Assembly (NCBI GenBank): GCA_004014935.1
Contig: CP025323.1
Coordinates: 2,991,001-3,055,000 of the forward strand
From: Saccharomycopsis malanga
Lineage: Eukaryota; Ascomycota; Saccharomycetes; Ascoideales; Saccharomycopsidaceae
Reading direction: 5' to 3'
Length of the DNA stretch: 64,000 bases
Numbering within the stretch: the stretch's first letter is position 1; the number at the start of each line of letters is the position of its first letter. Of this stretch, positions 46,994 through 57,743 are shown one piece after another. Made by a program: the position numbers and the translations under genes. The notes under the pieces were generated by a model, which ran no database searches, was not told the origin of the DNA, and saw only the letters and a list, made by a program, of their open reading frames with translations.

Positions 46994-48728
46994 AATCTAT
47001 ACTAATTAACGACAAAGTTATTGACCTGAAAGACTTTGAGAGAACGAATTTCTTAGATGACTTGTCAAATCTACTTATATAATATCCTACCCCATACTCT
47101 CGAACCTTCCATGTGGTTAGTAGCGTTGGTACAATATTACATATCATATAATGTATGGTAATAGGTAAGCGAGGTCTATATACAGCAAACAATAAGCTCT
47201 AAATAGGGTATAGGAGTTTATATGTTTATCAAAAATGAAAATGTTAGTTTTCCATGTAATAGCGCCAGTTTATAGTACAAGACTACATCTTACCAGTAAA
47301 ATGTATGCATGTTCATGCATGCTGTCTTCTTGCGCTTATATAGATATATCTATGGATAATCTAGTGCAACTGATATGAGTCAAAACAGAACAAAAGTCAA
47401 CTGGTTTAAACAGTATTCTTAATTTTTTGCCTTTGTTCTTGAAATTAGGTCAAATATAAATGGTGAAAATTATCAAATGCTAAACCCTATGAAAAAAATA
47501 TCCTACTTGCTCTACTGTCTTGATGATTTATATAAATTCCTAGGGCTTTAGGTTCTGTAAAAAAACCCTAACTAACTTTTTTCTTACATCATTTTTCTCT
47601 CTTTTATTTTGATCTATGTTTGGCAAGACGCTCGCGTTAAATTACCTTCAAAAAGTTCCCCCCCCCCCATGACTTCTTTACTTTATCTTTGCAGTATTTC
47701 TATAGTGTCACTCACACTACCATTGCCATTACTCACTTAGTTGTGTACATGGAGTGAATTCACATAAATGCTTCTTTATTTCAATAAAATACAACTTTCA
47801 GTGTATTAGGAAAGAAACATGAATTTAGGTCTATGCATCTTCTAAGAACTATTTTGGCTTAAATGAATGGTAACATCGGGAGAAAATTTTAACACAGCAA
47901 TAACAAGAAAAAGTACGTAAAAAAAAGCATAAAAAGGCTACTCAAAAATGTTAAACAAGAATAAAATCAGGTAGACCTCAGAATAATTTTATAAAATAGT
48001 CTATCAAAGTAGAGTAAGATTTCTTAATTAAATAAAGTTGATCATTCATTGAAAATGCTTCATTGTACCATAAGGTAATACAAGAAAGGCCTTTTTATCT
48101 ATATTTTTTAATGATTTTGCTCATATTTGCCACTATATAGTTTACGTTAGAGTATGAGGCTCTTTCGAACCCACCCCCGTTTTCTCGAGACGCCCATAAG
48201 TGGTGGTTTTGTTTGAGACTATGTCGATACCATGGTGAGGAAACTATGTATACTGAAGCAGAATTTACAAGAAAATGTAGTTATCAAATGACTTATAATT
48301 AATGTTTACTCTTTTACTCTGGTGTTTCTATTACTTGGGTGAATATTACAGTATTACCTGCGGTTATATCATGTAATTTTGCCTCTGGATTTCACCAAAT
48401 CCTATTTTATATAGCACACTTACACGTTAATCTAACTGTTATATGCTGTGCCAGATATTTTGCAGCTAGAAGAACATGATTTACTCCTATAACTATTATA
48501 TATATGATGATAAATCTCAGGGTGCACCTGATGTAACAGGTTACCCGCCGTATTGCTACAGTTCACCAGTGTTTGGCAGATGGTAAGATGTTATGAAATT
48601 TTTCCCATAAGGGTGGCTAAAGAGTAAGTTTAATAGAGGTAAATCGAAGAAGATCTCATTGAAGCGAGTGCTTTTTTTTTCGACAAGATAGTGCATCGAC
48701 ATTTATAAACGATATTTACTGATGCACC
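46994..48728. other. Long divergent intergenic region SIL1/CSE1
   Basis: 1.7 kb, AT-rich. Notable items are a 16-bp palindrome ATGCATG-TT-CATGCAT at 47305-47320, an uninterrupted C11 tract at 47658-47668, and a GC-richer patch at 48160-48240. I saw no UPR element near SIL1, no tRNA and no conserved reading frame. Confidence 0.45.
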
Positions 48729-48736
48729 ATGTCTGA
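48722..48736 (+). promoter_or_regulatory. uORF overlapping the CSE1 start codon
   Basis: ATG CAC CAT GTC TGA begins 7 nt before the CSE1 ATG (48729), in another frame, and stops just inside the gene. Ribosomes starting at the first ATG would miss the CSE1 start, so leaky scanning or a 5' end downstream of 48722 would be needed. Confidence 0.6.
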
Positions 48737-51704
48737 AATAGAGTCAATTGCGCAATTATTGCAGCAGTCTTTAAATGCTGCCACTGCGAATCAAGCAGAT
48801 CAACAATTGCGAGCTTTACAAAGTCAACCGGGGTTTTCTATTTCTTTATTGACGATAGTTGACTCACCCCAATATGATAATGCAATTCGATTAGCAGGCG
48901 CGTTATTTTTTAAGAATTTTCTCAATAGAAGATGGGTTGATGCTGATGGAAATCATAAACTTGATTCTACCGATGTTGCTAATATTAAAACGAAGATTGT
49001 CAAGTTGATGATTAATTTGGATAACAACAGCTTAAAGAAACAGATTGGCGAATCGATTTCAGTTATTGCTGACTCTGATTTTCCTCATCAATGGACTGAT
49101 TTAGTAGATCAACTTGTTATTAATTTAAAAAGTAATGATTTAAATAATATCAATGGTGTGTTATCGGTTGCCCATTCTATTTTCAAAAGATGGAGACCTT
49201 TGTTTAGATCCGATGAGTTGTTTTTAGAAATAAAGTTTGTACTTGACAAGTTTACACAACCATTTTTGGATCTATTGATTGAAACTGACAGGGCTATCCA
49301 GGCCAATTTGAATAACAAGCCTGTATTAGAACTTTTATTTGAAAATATGCTTCTTTTGATCAAAATTTACTATGATTTCAATTGTCAAGATATCCCAGAA
49401 TTTTTTGAGGACAATTTAAACACTTTAATGGAGGTGATCCATAAATACTTTGTATTTAAAAGTGACGTCTTAACTGATGCTAATGAAGATGATGAGATTG
49501 ATATTTTGAGTAAGGTGAAAGGTTCCATATGTGATTTGATCCAATTGTATTCTACTAGATATCAAGATGTGTTTGATCCTTTGATTTCCAAATTTCTTCA
49601 AACAGCTTGGTCAGAACTCGTTTCCTTAACTTTACAACCTAAATATGACATCCTAACAGCAAAATGTTTGACTTTTCTAACCTCTGTGATCAAGATTCCA
49701 AAATATTTCGACACCTTCAATGATCAAGAGGTTCTTAAGGATGTTTTCCTCAAAATCATCTTGCCTAATATTGGTTTGAGAGAATCTGATGAAGAGTTAT
49801 TTGAAGACGATCCAATAGAGTATATAAGAAGGGACATCGAGAATAATGACTCCAATTCAAGAAGATCTTCCTCGACGGAATTTTTGAGAGAATTAAAAGA
49901 TAAAAATGAATCCTTGGTAACTAAAACTATCATGATTTATGTCAATGATTTCCTCAATAGTTATAACGCGTCAGCTGATAATTGGAAATTAAAAGACACC
50001 GCTATATATTTATTTATCGCCATTGCTGCTAAAGGTAACATTACCAATGCCGGCATCACCTCAACCAACCTATTGGTTGATATAGTTGGGTTTTTCCAAC
50101 AGTACATTGCTAGTGATTTGGTCAATACTACTGCTAATCCTATTTTGATAGTGGACTCCATAAAATATCTCTATGTCTTTCGCAATCAATTGACCAAACA
50201 ACAGTTGGTCGAAAGTTTCCCATTACTCATACGTCATTTAAATTCAGATAATTACATCATCTATACATACTCAGCAATTACCATAGAAAAAATTTTATCT
50301 TTGAGAGACACATCTACTCATAAAATGTTGTTTTTGAAGACAGATATTGAACCTATTTTCAAAGAGTTGGTGGCTACTTTGCTCAAAAAAATGTTGATTC
50401 ATAAAAATGTACCTGAAAAAATGGCTGAAAATGATTATCTTATGAAATGTTTGATGAGAGTGTTGATTTTAAATAGCGACAATTTGACTAAAGATTTTGA
50501 ATTTGCTGGCTTGATTATCAATCAATTGATTGAGATTATTGAAATCATTGCTAAAAATCCATCAAACCCTAAATTCTCTCATTACTGCTTTGAAAGTATT
50601 GGCATAATTCTCAATTACAACTATGACAAAAAACCGGAAAACGTTGTGAACTTCATGAATTTGATTGTTCCGAAATTTTTGGTCATCTTGGAAAATGACA
50701 TTGTGGAGTTTGTTCCTTATATCATACAGATTGTGGGATTTCTCTTGGAACTTTTATCCAAATCCTCACAAAACATTCAAGTTCCATTGCCTGATTTTTA
50801 TAAAAGCTTGATCAAGCCTTTGTTATCTCCTGCATTATGGGAATATAAAGGTAATATTCCACCTATAACCAGGCTTTTAATCGATATCATTGAATTTGAA
50901 CATACCAGTTTCAATGACAATTTGACCCCTTTACTCGGTGTCTTCCAAAAACTAATCTCCTCAAAACTTAATGATGTTCATGGATTTGAACTTTTAGAGT
51001 CCATTTTTTCATACATTGATTTGTCATTGTTGCAGCCATTCTTAAGTCAAATAGCCAGTTTGATCTTAACCAGATTACAAAACTCTAGAACCACCAAATT
51101 CATAAAAAGACTTATTGTCTTTTTTAGTACAATCTCCCTCGCAGATGCCGAATATGCTGCTAAAAACAAAGGTACCAACGTTTTGGGACCTGATTTTGCA
51201 ATACAATTTGTAGACCAATTACAAGACAGTCTTTTCGGCAACATTTATAAAGCCTTCTTTTTACCTAACATCCCTGAGTTCAACAACTTGTATGATAAAA
51301 AAATAATTGTTATTGGACTTACCAAATTGCTTACAAAAGGCCAGAAATTCACTAGTGGGCCTTATTCAGTTTATTTCATCGATTCTGTCAACGCATTATA
51401 CAAACTGACCAGCAACAAAAATAATATTTTCGGCACGGGAAACACCACCATTGCCGGTGTGTCTTCTGAAGACGATATGCTCAACGAATTCGAAATGGAA
51501 GAATTCACCTTTGGTTCTACATACTCCAAATTGATTGTTACTGGTAACAAACGATTTGACCCTATTGAAGAGGTTAGCAACAATAATATAAAACAAGCTT
51601 TTTTGGAAGTGTTGAAGCAATTTGCTATGGGCAACAGTGAATTGTTCCTCAGCTCCATCTTTCCTCAACTCGACCCTGAGTTACAGGCTGATTTGAAGGC
51701 TTAA
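48729..51704 (+). CDS. CSE1: Exportin Cse1 (CAS), importin-alpha recycling factor
   Basis: Cse1 with Ran-GTP returns importin-alpha (Srp1) from nucleus to cytoplasm. 991 residues (960 in S. cerevisiae). The importin-beta N-terminal region is clear: IAQLLQQSLNAATANQADQQL, and AIRLAGALFFKNFLNRRWVD near residues 55-75 (the Ran-binding part). A long HEAT-repeat solenoid follows; recognisable parts are VQKYSFSLI-like YIIYTYSAITIEKIL near 515 and the acidic C-terminal region (SSEDDMLNEFEMEEFTFGSTYSKL). The start at 48729 is the first in-frame ATG, but an out-of-frame ATG lies 7 nt upstream. Divergent from SIL1, tandem with SLN1. Confidence 0.93.
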   Translation: MSEIESIAQLLQQSLNAATANQADQQLRALQSQPGFSISLLTIVDSPQYDNAIRLAGALFFKNFLNRRWVDADGNHKLDSTDVANIKTKIVKLMINLDNNSLKKQIGESISVIADSDFPHQWTDLVDQLVINLKSNDLNNINGVLSVAHSIFKRWRPLFRSDELFLEIKFVLDKFTQPFLDLLIETDRAIQANLNNKPVLELLFENMLLLIKIYYDFNCQDIPEFFEDNLNTLMEVIHKYFVFKSDVLTDANEDDEIDILSKVKGSICDLIQLYSTRYQDVFDPLISKFLQTAWSELVSLTLQPKYDILTAKCLTFLTSVIKIPKYFDTFNDQEVLKDVFLKIILPNIGLRESDEELFEDDPIEYIRRDIENNDSNSRRSSSTEFLRELKDKNESLVTKTIMIYVNDFLNSYNASADNWKLKDTAIYLFIAIAAKGNITNAGITSTNLLVDIVGFFQQYIASDLVNTTANPILIVDSIKYLYVFRNQLTKQQLVESFPLLIRHLNSDNYIIYTYSAITIEKILSLRDTSTHKMLFLKTDIEPIFKELVATLLKKMLIHKNVPEKMAENDYLMKCLMRVLILNSDNLTKDFEFAGLIINQLIEIIEIIAKNPSNPKFSHYCFESIGIILNYNYDKKPENVVNFMNLIVPKFLVILENDIVEFVPYIIQIVGFLLELLSKSSQNIQVPLPDFYKSLIKPLLSPALWEYKGNIPPITRLLIDIIEFEHTSFNDNLTPLLGVFQKLISSKLNDVHGFELLESIFSYIDLSLLQPFLSQIASLILTRLQNSRTTKFIKRLIVFFSTISLADAEYAAKNKGTNVLGPDFAIQFVDQLQDSLFGNIYKAFFLPNIPEFNNLYDKKIIVIGLTKLLTKGQKFTSGPYSVYFIDSVNALYKLTSNKNNIFGTGNTTIAGVSSEDDMLNEFEMEEFTFGSTYSKLIVTGNKRFDPIEEVSNNNIKQAFLEVLKQFAMGNSELFLSSIFPQLDPELQADLKA

Positions 51705-52679
51705 GGTTTTATAATCGTTTGTACTATATAGTGCTTCATATCTGACCAACTTCACATTATATGCCTTTCGAATAAAAGCCATCATTAATCAAGAACATGT
51801 ATAAATGAAACCAACTAGTTCAAATTATATAGTCGATTCATAACATTATTTAGATATTGGTCAATAGATTATGTTAAATTTGCAGCTTATATAGTAGTAT
51901 TCATATATTTAAGTTTCTGGATTTTGGTCGTTTTATGTCACTCTCAACTCAACTATGCCACACAGGCCCGTTTTCTGATGTTTTTTTCCTGTACAATCAT
52001 TGATTGATCCCTTTTTCATGTTTTCATTTTGCTGTCTGTATTTATTTTTGAGCTTTTGAGTTCTCACTCAACCAACTGTCAAAGATAACAGCAGTTGTTT
52101 TTCATTCTTATACCATTAAGATAAAATTAAGGATATTTTGGGGTTTTTACAATTTGTATATAAAGAACTAATATTATTTTTGCAAAGAAGAACTACAACC
52201 AACTTTTCTACTCTTGTCAAGTTGTTTAAATTAGAAAAAACAAATTTCATATTACATATAGAAAAAAGCAATATAATACAAAATTCCTTACTACCAACAT
52301 TTATTAGTTAAATGTTTGGTTTATTTTCTTTCAAGCTACTTTTTCCTTTGTTTTGAATACATCATAAAACCTCCATTTCCAGACGCCAAAAAAAGTATAA
52401 CTTTCAAATACTTTTCCCCAACAAATTCAGTTTATAATAATTACACATCCACAACCTTCGTACCGACCGCCTCAATTCAAGGGTCCGACACACGCATCAT
52501 ACCGCAGCTTCCAACAGGTTGTCGCATCACCCGGGTAAATTTCAACTAACAGTGACTGGCGAAAATTGGCAGCCCAGACAATAGAAAGGTTTTTGATGGA
52601 TACTCATCATCAAACTGTCATTGATTAAATTTTCAGTTGCCCAACCCCAGAACTAGCAGCGAGTCATGAACCAGCAGAT
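51705..52679. promoter_or_regulatory. CSE1 3' flank and SLN1 promoter/leader
   Basis: 975 bp, AT-rich, with T-rich tracts. A frame at 52316-52549 has no recognisable product. The last 20 bp hold a short uORF (separate entry). Confidence 0.4.
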
Positions 52680-52683
52680 ATGA
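52666..52683 (+). promoter_or_regulatory. uORF whose stop overlaps the SLN1 start (ATGA)
   Basis: ATG AAC CAG CAG ATA TGA: the TGA stop (52681-52683) shares two bases with the SLN1 ATG (52680-52682). Terminating ribosomes would be placed exactly on the main start, so SLN1 translation may be limited or coupled by termination-reinitiation, if the transcript begins upstream of 52666. Confidence 0.6.
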
Positions 52684-55600
52684 AGTTCCCAAGGTACATA
52701 CGGCTAGGGATCCGGCTGCAGTTGATTTTTTTGGTGTCGTTTGTTGCGATATTTTCGCTAATGTTTTTAGCCATAATCACTGGTATATATTTTTCCAAAA
52801 ATTTTCTTACGCTACGGTCTGAAAGATTAAGCGTGATAGCCAAACTCAAGTCATCACAGATAGAGCAGAATCTTCAATCCACTTACTACCAGTTGTATTG
52901 GATAGCGTCTCGAGACTCCGTTCAGAAATATATAGCGAGTGTTTCTGGTGTCAATAGCACGAACAGGGCCACATCCGCCAATACGTTATCTGGTGATGCT
53001 ATCAGTTACTTGCAAAAGTTTTTTGACTCCTCAGACACGTATATTCAAGCAAAGTTGTATGATTTGAAGTTACAGGAGGTAGGAATTGTTAGCAATAATG
53101 CGTCGTCCTATTCATCCAACTTGGGCTCTGCTCTCACATCAACTACGCTGAAAAGTTCATCTTCCCATCACACTAAAACCCACTCGTCCTCTTCGTCGTC
53201 GGCTACAAACACACTAGCATCCCAAAGTCCATATTCCAACAATACTAACGGCACATCGTCTATTGTAAGCCAATACTCCCGGGGTGCTTTAGAGTCTCTA
53301 TACATATTAAATCCTAATGTGACCACTCTCCCATCGAGAATCATAAAGTCAGGGGTTATACGAGGGCCGGTCAAAGACCCCTTGTCCGGAAAATTCATTA
53401 TGTCCATGACTTTGCCGATATATCCCAACTCATCTGTCTCTTCTTCGTCTGGACTTATAGCGGGCTATGCCACTATAGTATACAGTGCCGAGGCTCTCAA
53501 GTCTGTAATTTATGACACTAGTGCCATCGACAATGGTAAAATTTTGCTATTGGAAGGTGGGTTCAACACTACACTCACGGATAAAGGATACGTGAGCAAT
53601 GCAAACAACTCAACCAAGACGCAAGGTTATGTTGTTTCATCCAATGTAAGAGAAGCCACTAACATGATTAGAAACAAGGGTTTATCATTAGCCAATTTCA
53701 TGGCAAAAAGAGCCGAGTCTGTAAGTTCCCATTCCAAAAATTCAACTTCCAGTACTGCCACTGCCACCTCCACTTCCACTACCAACTCATCCAATACATC
53801 CGGTACAATATCGAGCACAGAAACCCCTAAATCCATCGTTACCGGGTATTTCTCTTCAGACTACATCAACTATATAAGGTACGTTTTTCCTCCACTGTCC
53901 GACTCTTCTGCATCTTTGTTGAACATGTATTTCAAAATCACAGAATATCCAGTGGTAGTAAACTGCCTTATCAACGAGGAAGATGGCACAAGAAAAAATA
54001 CAAATACTCCTGACGGCAACAATATGGCCGTGGGATATGGTAAAATTAATAGTGGGCTAGTAGATTGGGCTGTGTTTGTAGCTCAAGAAAACTCTGTCTT
54101 TATGGGCCCTAGTAAAAAGTTAACCGAAATCATTGTTGGCACTGTGATTGCAGTCTGTGTTTTCATGTGTCTAGTTACTTTTCCAATATCACATTATGCT
54201 GCGAGACCAATCACCAGATTAAAGGAGAAAAGTGAGGTATTTTCCCTAAGAAACGGGGAAAACGTGAAGAATGTAAAAATAAAAAATAGAGAGCCTGATG
54301 ACGATTTAGATGGGAATGCTGCTGGTGTCAGTACTGGTCGGTTTTACCGCTCTAGCAAATTGACCAAATACTTAGCTTTAGGGAGACTTATCCATCGTCA
54401 TTCCAGACCTGCTGTTGATAAAACCAGTGATGGTTTGAATACTGATTCTTATAACACTAGCACCCTGAAGAATACCAGTAATGAAAAGCAGACACCAACT
54501 CCATTACAACATGATAATTTAAACCATAGTTTGAACCATAGTCACCAGTTTCTTTCTGAAACTCCTCAAGTTTATTCTGAAGGCCAAACACATCATGACA
54601 AACAAATACAATCTGATAAACTTGACAAGACTCAGAATAATGTCAGAGGTAACAAACTTTCTACGCCAACGTTTGACAATAATATATCAGACATAACAGA
54701 CAAGACCCTCAAACCTGACGATCATAAAGCAATTTCTGATGAGCATAATAAAATCTTGTTACCAAACCATGATAGTAATGACAATTCACGATCACTTACA
54801 CTCATAAAGTCGTTACCGTATTCACATGATCAGCTAGGGTATACCAAGAAGGATCTCGATGACATATCCAATAAGAATGAAAAGAAGGTTGCTGAAAAAG
54901 GAGGTATCAATATTTTAGGCACCTTAAAGTTGAATCAGCCCAACAAATCTTTTATTTCGTTTTTCCACAAGAAAGGCATATTGGCGGAAGATTTATATGG
55001 AGAACAACCAGTTAACGAGAACAAAAACTTGAGCATCTTCAATCCTAAAAGGTATATTGTTATAAACGATGAGCTAACAGAGCTTTCGGATACATTTGAG
55101 AACATGAGTTATTTGATTCGTCGGCAATATTCTGATTTGGAGGACAAAGTCCGTGAGCGTACCAGAGAGCTTGAAAAAGCAAAGGTTGAGGCAGAAAGGG
55201 CCAATGAGTCAAAAACAGTCTTTATTGCTAATATATCTCATGAGCTCAAGACTCCTTTGAATGGTATATTGGGCATGTGTACAATTGCTAGGGAGGATCT
55301 TAAGCGACTACAATCCTATATCGGTCAACAAATGGAAAAGCAAAAAGGAAATTCTAATGAATTATCTGCGGCAGATCCCGAATTTGACCAAATGATGTTG
55401 ACAGATTCTAGCAATATTATAAGTAACGTTGTAGAATCGCTTACGTTGATATACAAGAGCGGGGATCTTTTATCACATATATTGAATGAATTGTTGACGT
55501 TTTCGAAAAACAATTTGAATCGCACCAAGCTTGAGTTTAGAAAGTTTATGCTCGTTGACGTGTTGAAACAAATCAAAAGCATTTTTGTGAAAAACGCTGT

Positions 55601-57743
55601 TGATGCCAGAGTCAATTTCACCTTGACGTTTAAGGGACCCAGTGATCTTGCTCAGTACTCCCGTATGTTTATCTGTTCTGATTTGGATCATGCCGAAACA
55701 GACGAACAGAAATATGAGATAATTACTCGAAGAATGCGGAATTTTGTTCTTCTAGCTGATGACAACCGGATAAGCCAGATCTTGATGAATTTAGTTTCCA
55801 ATTCTTTAAAATTCACTCCTGTGAACGGAGAAGTCAAATTAGAAGTGAATTTGGTCGGTCAATGGGATGAAGTCACTAGCCGTGAGAATAATTACGATGA
55901 TGTGTATATTAAATCAGTCAATGATTTCGACGATGGTGATTATGCTTCCGAAAAACGGTCATCGGTTGTTGATACTAGAAAACCCGAAGATGACACTGCT
56001 TCTATCAATTCATCTGTTGCAGAATCAGTAGGATCTTTTATTGATGAGTTGAAGCAGGAATTACATGAGAAAAAAGTTAGAGGGCTTTTTGATGTCGGAT
56101 CTTCAGGACCTTCTAATATTACTGTCCAAAGAAGAAAACATCCAATGTATTGGGTATTTGAATTCATTGTCACCGACACCGGGCCTGGTATATCTCCTGA
56201 ATTACAGAAACAAGTATTCGAACCGTTTGTTCAAGGGGATCAAACTTTGTCTCGTTCCTATGGGGGCACTGGGCTTGGATTATCTATCTGTAAACAGTTG
56301 GCAGGTTTGATGCATGGTAAAATGAGTTTGGAAAGTCAGTTGGGTAAAGGATCCAAATTTGTTTTTACTGTGCCACTTTTACAAACCAACGAGATATTCT
56401 GGGACAATAAAAAGGATGAAACGATGGTGTTTGATGATGAGTTTAATGTAAAAAACAATTTGGTCAAAGAATTTTGTGATTCCAAACCTGCTTCCGTTCA
56501 TCATCAATCTGTAAAAAACGATATTGTTCCAATTAAAGAAACAGACGCGGTTTTAATGGATGATGATAGTGATGCTTTAAAGGCCGCCGATTCGATGCGG
56601 AGAACTTCCGATTTGCGGAAAGTATCAAATCAAGATACAGATGTCTATGGTTTGGATCTTATGGGGGTAGACCTCAAGCCAACTAGAAGTTTTGGAAGCG
56701 AAAACTCAAATCTCAAGGTTGTGCCATTGGAAGGAATTGCCAAAGATACCCAGGAGCCTAACTCTAATTTCGAAACTGGCGAAAAAATGTCAAGGCGTCC
56801 TTCTATATCTTCGGTAACGTCTGTAAAAAGGACCGGCTCTAACAAGTCAAAGCGTAATGCAACTTTGACATTAGATCAATCCTATTTCCAAGATAAAGCT
56901 GCGCTTTTGACTACAAGTTCGACCGGAACAGCGCTATCAAATAAATTTGCATTTTCTCATAATGCAGCGGCCAATAAGACAAGTCATTCGCCTGGTAGTA
57001 ACAACCAGAATCCGTTCAGTATTTTAGACATTCACAATTATATAGCAAGGAACAAAGCAAATGCCGAGGGCACTTCCGAGTCTGAATGGGGCTTGCATGA
57101 AAATAATGTTTGCGATGGTCACGGTGATAATTTTTTGAAAAAGCCTGACGAGGAATCCATTAAGAACGGCAATGCCAGCATTATCTCTCAGATAACTCCG
57201 CCAGTTAATGGTATCGCTAACACTAATGGTACTGCTAATGGAAAACATAAACTTTTGGGTGAAAAATTTCCTCTCAGAATACTTGTTGCCGAGGATAATT
57301 TAGTTAATCAAAAGGTTGCTCAAAGGTTGCTCAACTTGGAAGGGTTTCTGAATATATCCCTTGCTTGTGATGGCGGTGAGGCTATTGATTATATTCAACA
57401 ATCGTTGAATGAATACGAAGAATTGGTGAAAAATAATCAGGACACATCTTTTGTTATCTACGACATGATCTTCATGGATATTCAAATGCCTAGAATCGAC
57501 GGACTAGCGGCTACTAAATTCATTCGGGAGAAACTTAATTTCAGAGGCCCTATCATTGCATTAACAGCTTTCACCGATGATAGTAATGTTAAGCATTGTC
57601 TAGAACAAGGCATGGATGCGTTCTTGGCTAAACCGATCAGACGAACTTTGTTGAAAAAGCTCATTTTGCAACATTTGCGCTCCGTAAACGGTGATGTCGT
57701 GGATACCGTAATGACCCCAAGTGATGAGAGGGAGGATGAGTAA
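52680..57743 (+). CDS. SLN1: Hybrid osmosensor histidine kinase Sln1
   Basis: Plasma-membrane osmosensor at the head of the Sln1-Ypd1-Ssk1 phosphorelay to the HOG pathway. 1,687 residues. Membrane segment 1 at about 13-37 (LIFLVSFVAIFSLMFLAIITGIYF) follows the family's short GIRxQL segment. A large Ser/Thr-rich extracellular domain comes next, then membrane segment 2 at about 481-505 and an unusually long linker of about 340 residues rich in His/Asn/Asp. A coiled coil follows (YSDLEDKVRERTRELEKAKV). The dimerisation/phospho-His motif is NISHELKTPLNG with His854. The ATP-binding domain has the N box (NLVSNSLKFTP), G1 DTGPGIS and G2 GGTGLGLSI. The C-terminal receiver (RILVAEDNLVNQKVA) has phospho-Asp1600 in FMDIQMP and the KPI lysine. 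All catalytic residues are present. S. cerevisiae Sln1 is 1,220 residues. Codon 13 (52716-52718) is CTG. Confidence 0.95.
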   Translation: MKFPRYIRLGIRLQLIFLVSFVAIFSLMFLAIITGIYFSKNFLTLRSERLSVIAKLKSSQIEQNLQSTYYQLYWIASRDSVQKYIASVSGVNSTNRATSANTLSGDAISYLQKFFDSSDTYIQAKLYDLKLQEVGIVSNNASSYSSNLGSALTSTTLKSSSSHHTKTHSSSSSSATNTLASQSPYSNNTNGTSSIVSQYSRGALESLYILNPNVTTLPSRIIKSGVIRGPVKDPLSGKFIMSMTLPIYPNSSVSSSSGLIAGYATIVYSAEALKSVIYDTSAIDNGKILLLEGGFNTTLTDKGYVSNANNSTKTQGYVVSSNVREATNMIRNKGLSLANFMAKRAESVSSHSKNSTSSTATATSTSTTNSSNTSGTISSTETPKSIVTGYFSSDYINYIRYVFPPLSDSSASLLNMYFKITEYPVVVNCLINEEDGTRKNTNTPDGNNMAVGYGKINSGLVDWAVFVAQENSVFMGPSKKLTEIIVGTVIAVCVFMCLVTFPISHYAARPITRLKEKSEVFSLRNGENVKNVKIKNREPDDDLDGNAAGVSTGRFYRSSKLTKYLALGRLIHRHSRPAVDKTSDGLNTDSYNTSTLKNTSNEKQTPTPLQHDNLNHSLNHSHQFLSETPQVYSEGQTHHDKQIQSDKLDKTQNNVRGNKLSTPTFDNNISDITDKTLKPDDHKAISDEHNKILLPNHDSNDNSRSLTLIKSLPYSHDQLGYTKKDLDDISNKNEKKVAEKGGINILGTLKLNQPNKSFISFFHKKGILAEDLYGEQPVNENKNLSIFNPKRYIVINDELTELSDTFENMSYLIRRQYSDLEDKVRERTRELEKAKVEAERANESKTVFIANISHELKTPLNGILGMCTIAREDLKRLQSYIGQQMEKQKGNSNELSAADPEFDQMMLTDSSNIISNVVESLTLIYKSGDLLSHILNELLTFSKNNLNRTKLEFRKFMLVDVLKQIKSIFVKNAVDARVNFTLTFKGPSDLAQYSRMFICSDLDHAETDEQKYEIITRRMRNFVLLADDNRISQILMNLVSNSLKFTPVNGEVKLEVNLVGQWDEVTSRENNYDDVYIKSVNDFDDGDYASEKRSSVVDTRKPEDDTASINSSVAESVGSFIDELKQELHEKKVRGLFDVGSSGPSNITVQRRKHPMYWVFEFIVTDTGPGISPELQKQVFEPFVQGDQTLSRSYGGTGLGLSICKQLAGLMHGKMSLESQLGKGSKFVFTVPLLQTNEIFWDNKKDETMVFDDEFNVKNNLVKEFCDSKPASVHHQSVKNDIVPIKETDAVLMDDDSDALKAADSMRRTSDLRKVSNQDTDVYGLDLMGVDLKPTRSFGSENSNLKVVPLEGIAKDTQEPNSNFETGEKMSRRPSISSVTSVKRTGSNKSKRNATLTLDQSYFQDKAALLTTSSTGTALSNKFAFSHNAAANKTSHSPGSNNQNPFSILDIHNYIARNKANAEGTSESEWGLHENNVCDGHGDNFLKKPDEESIKNGNASIISQITPPVNGIANTNGTANGKHKLLGEKFPLRILVAEDNLVNQKVAQRLLNLEGFLNISLACDGGEAIDYIQQSLNEYEELVKNNQDTSFVIYDMIFMDIQMPRIDGLAATKFIREKLNFRGPIIALTAFTDDSNVKHCLEQGMDAFLAKPIRRTLLKKLILQHLRSVNGDVVDTVMTPSDEREDE

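Noticed and set aside
48155-48200. tRNA-like TTCGAACCC box
   Set aside because: The surrounding sequence cannot be folded into acceptor and anticodon arms; no A box at suitable distance on either strand. No other tRNA B box in the window had a partner.
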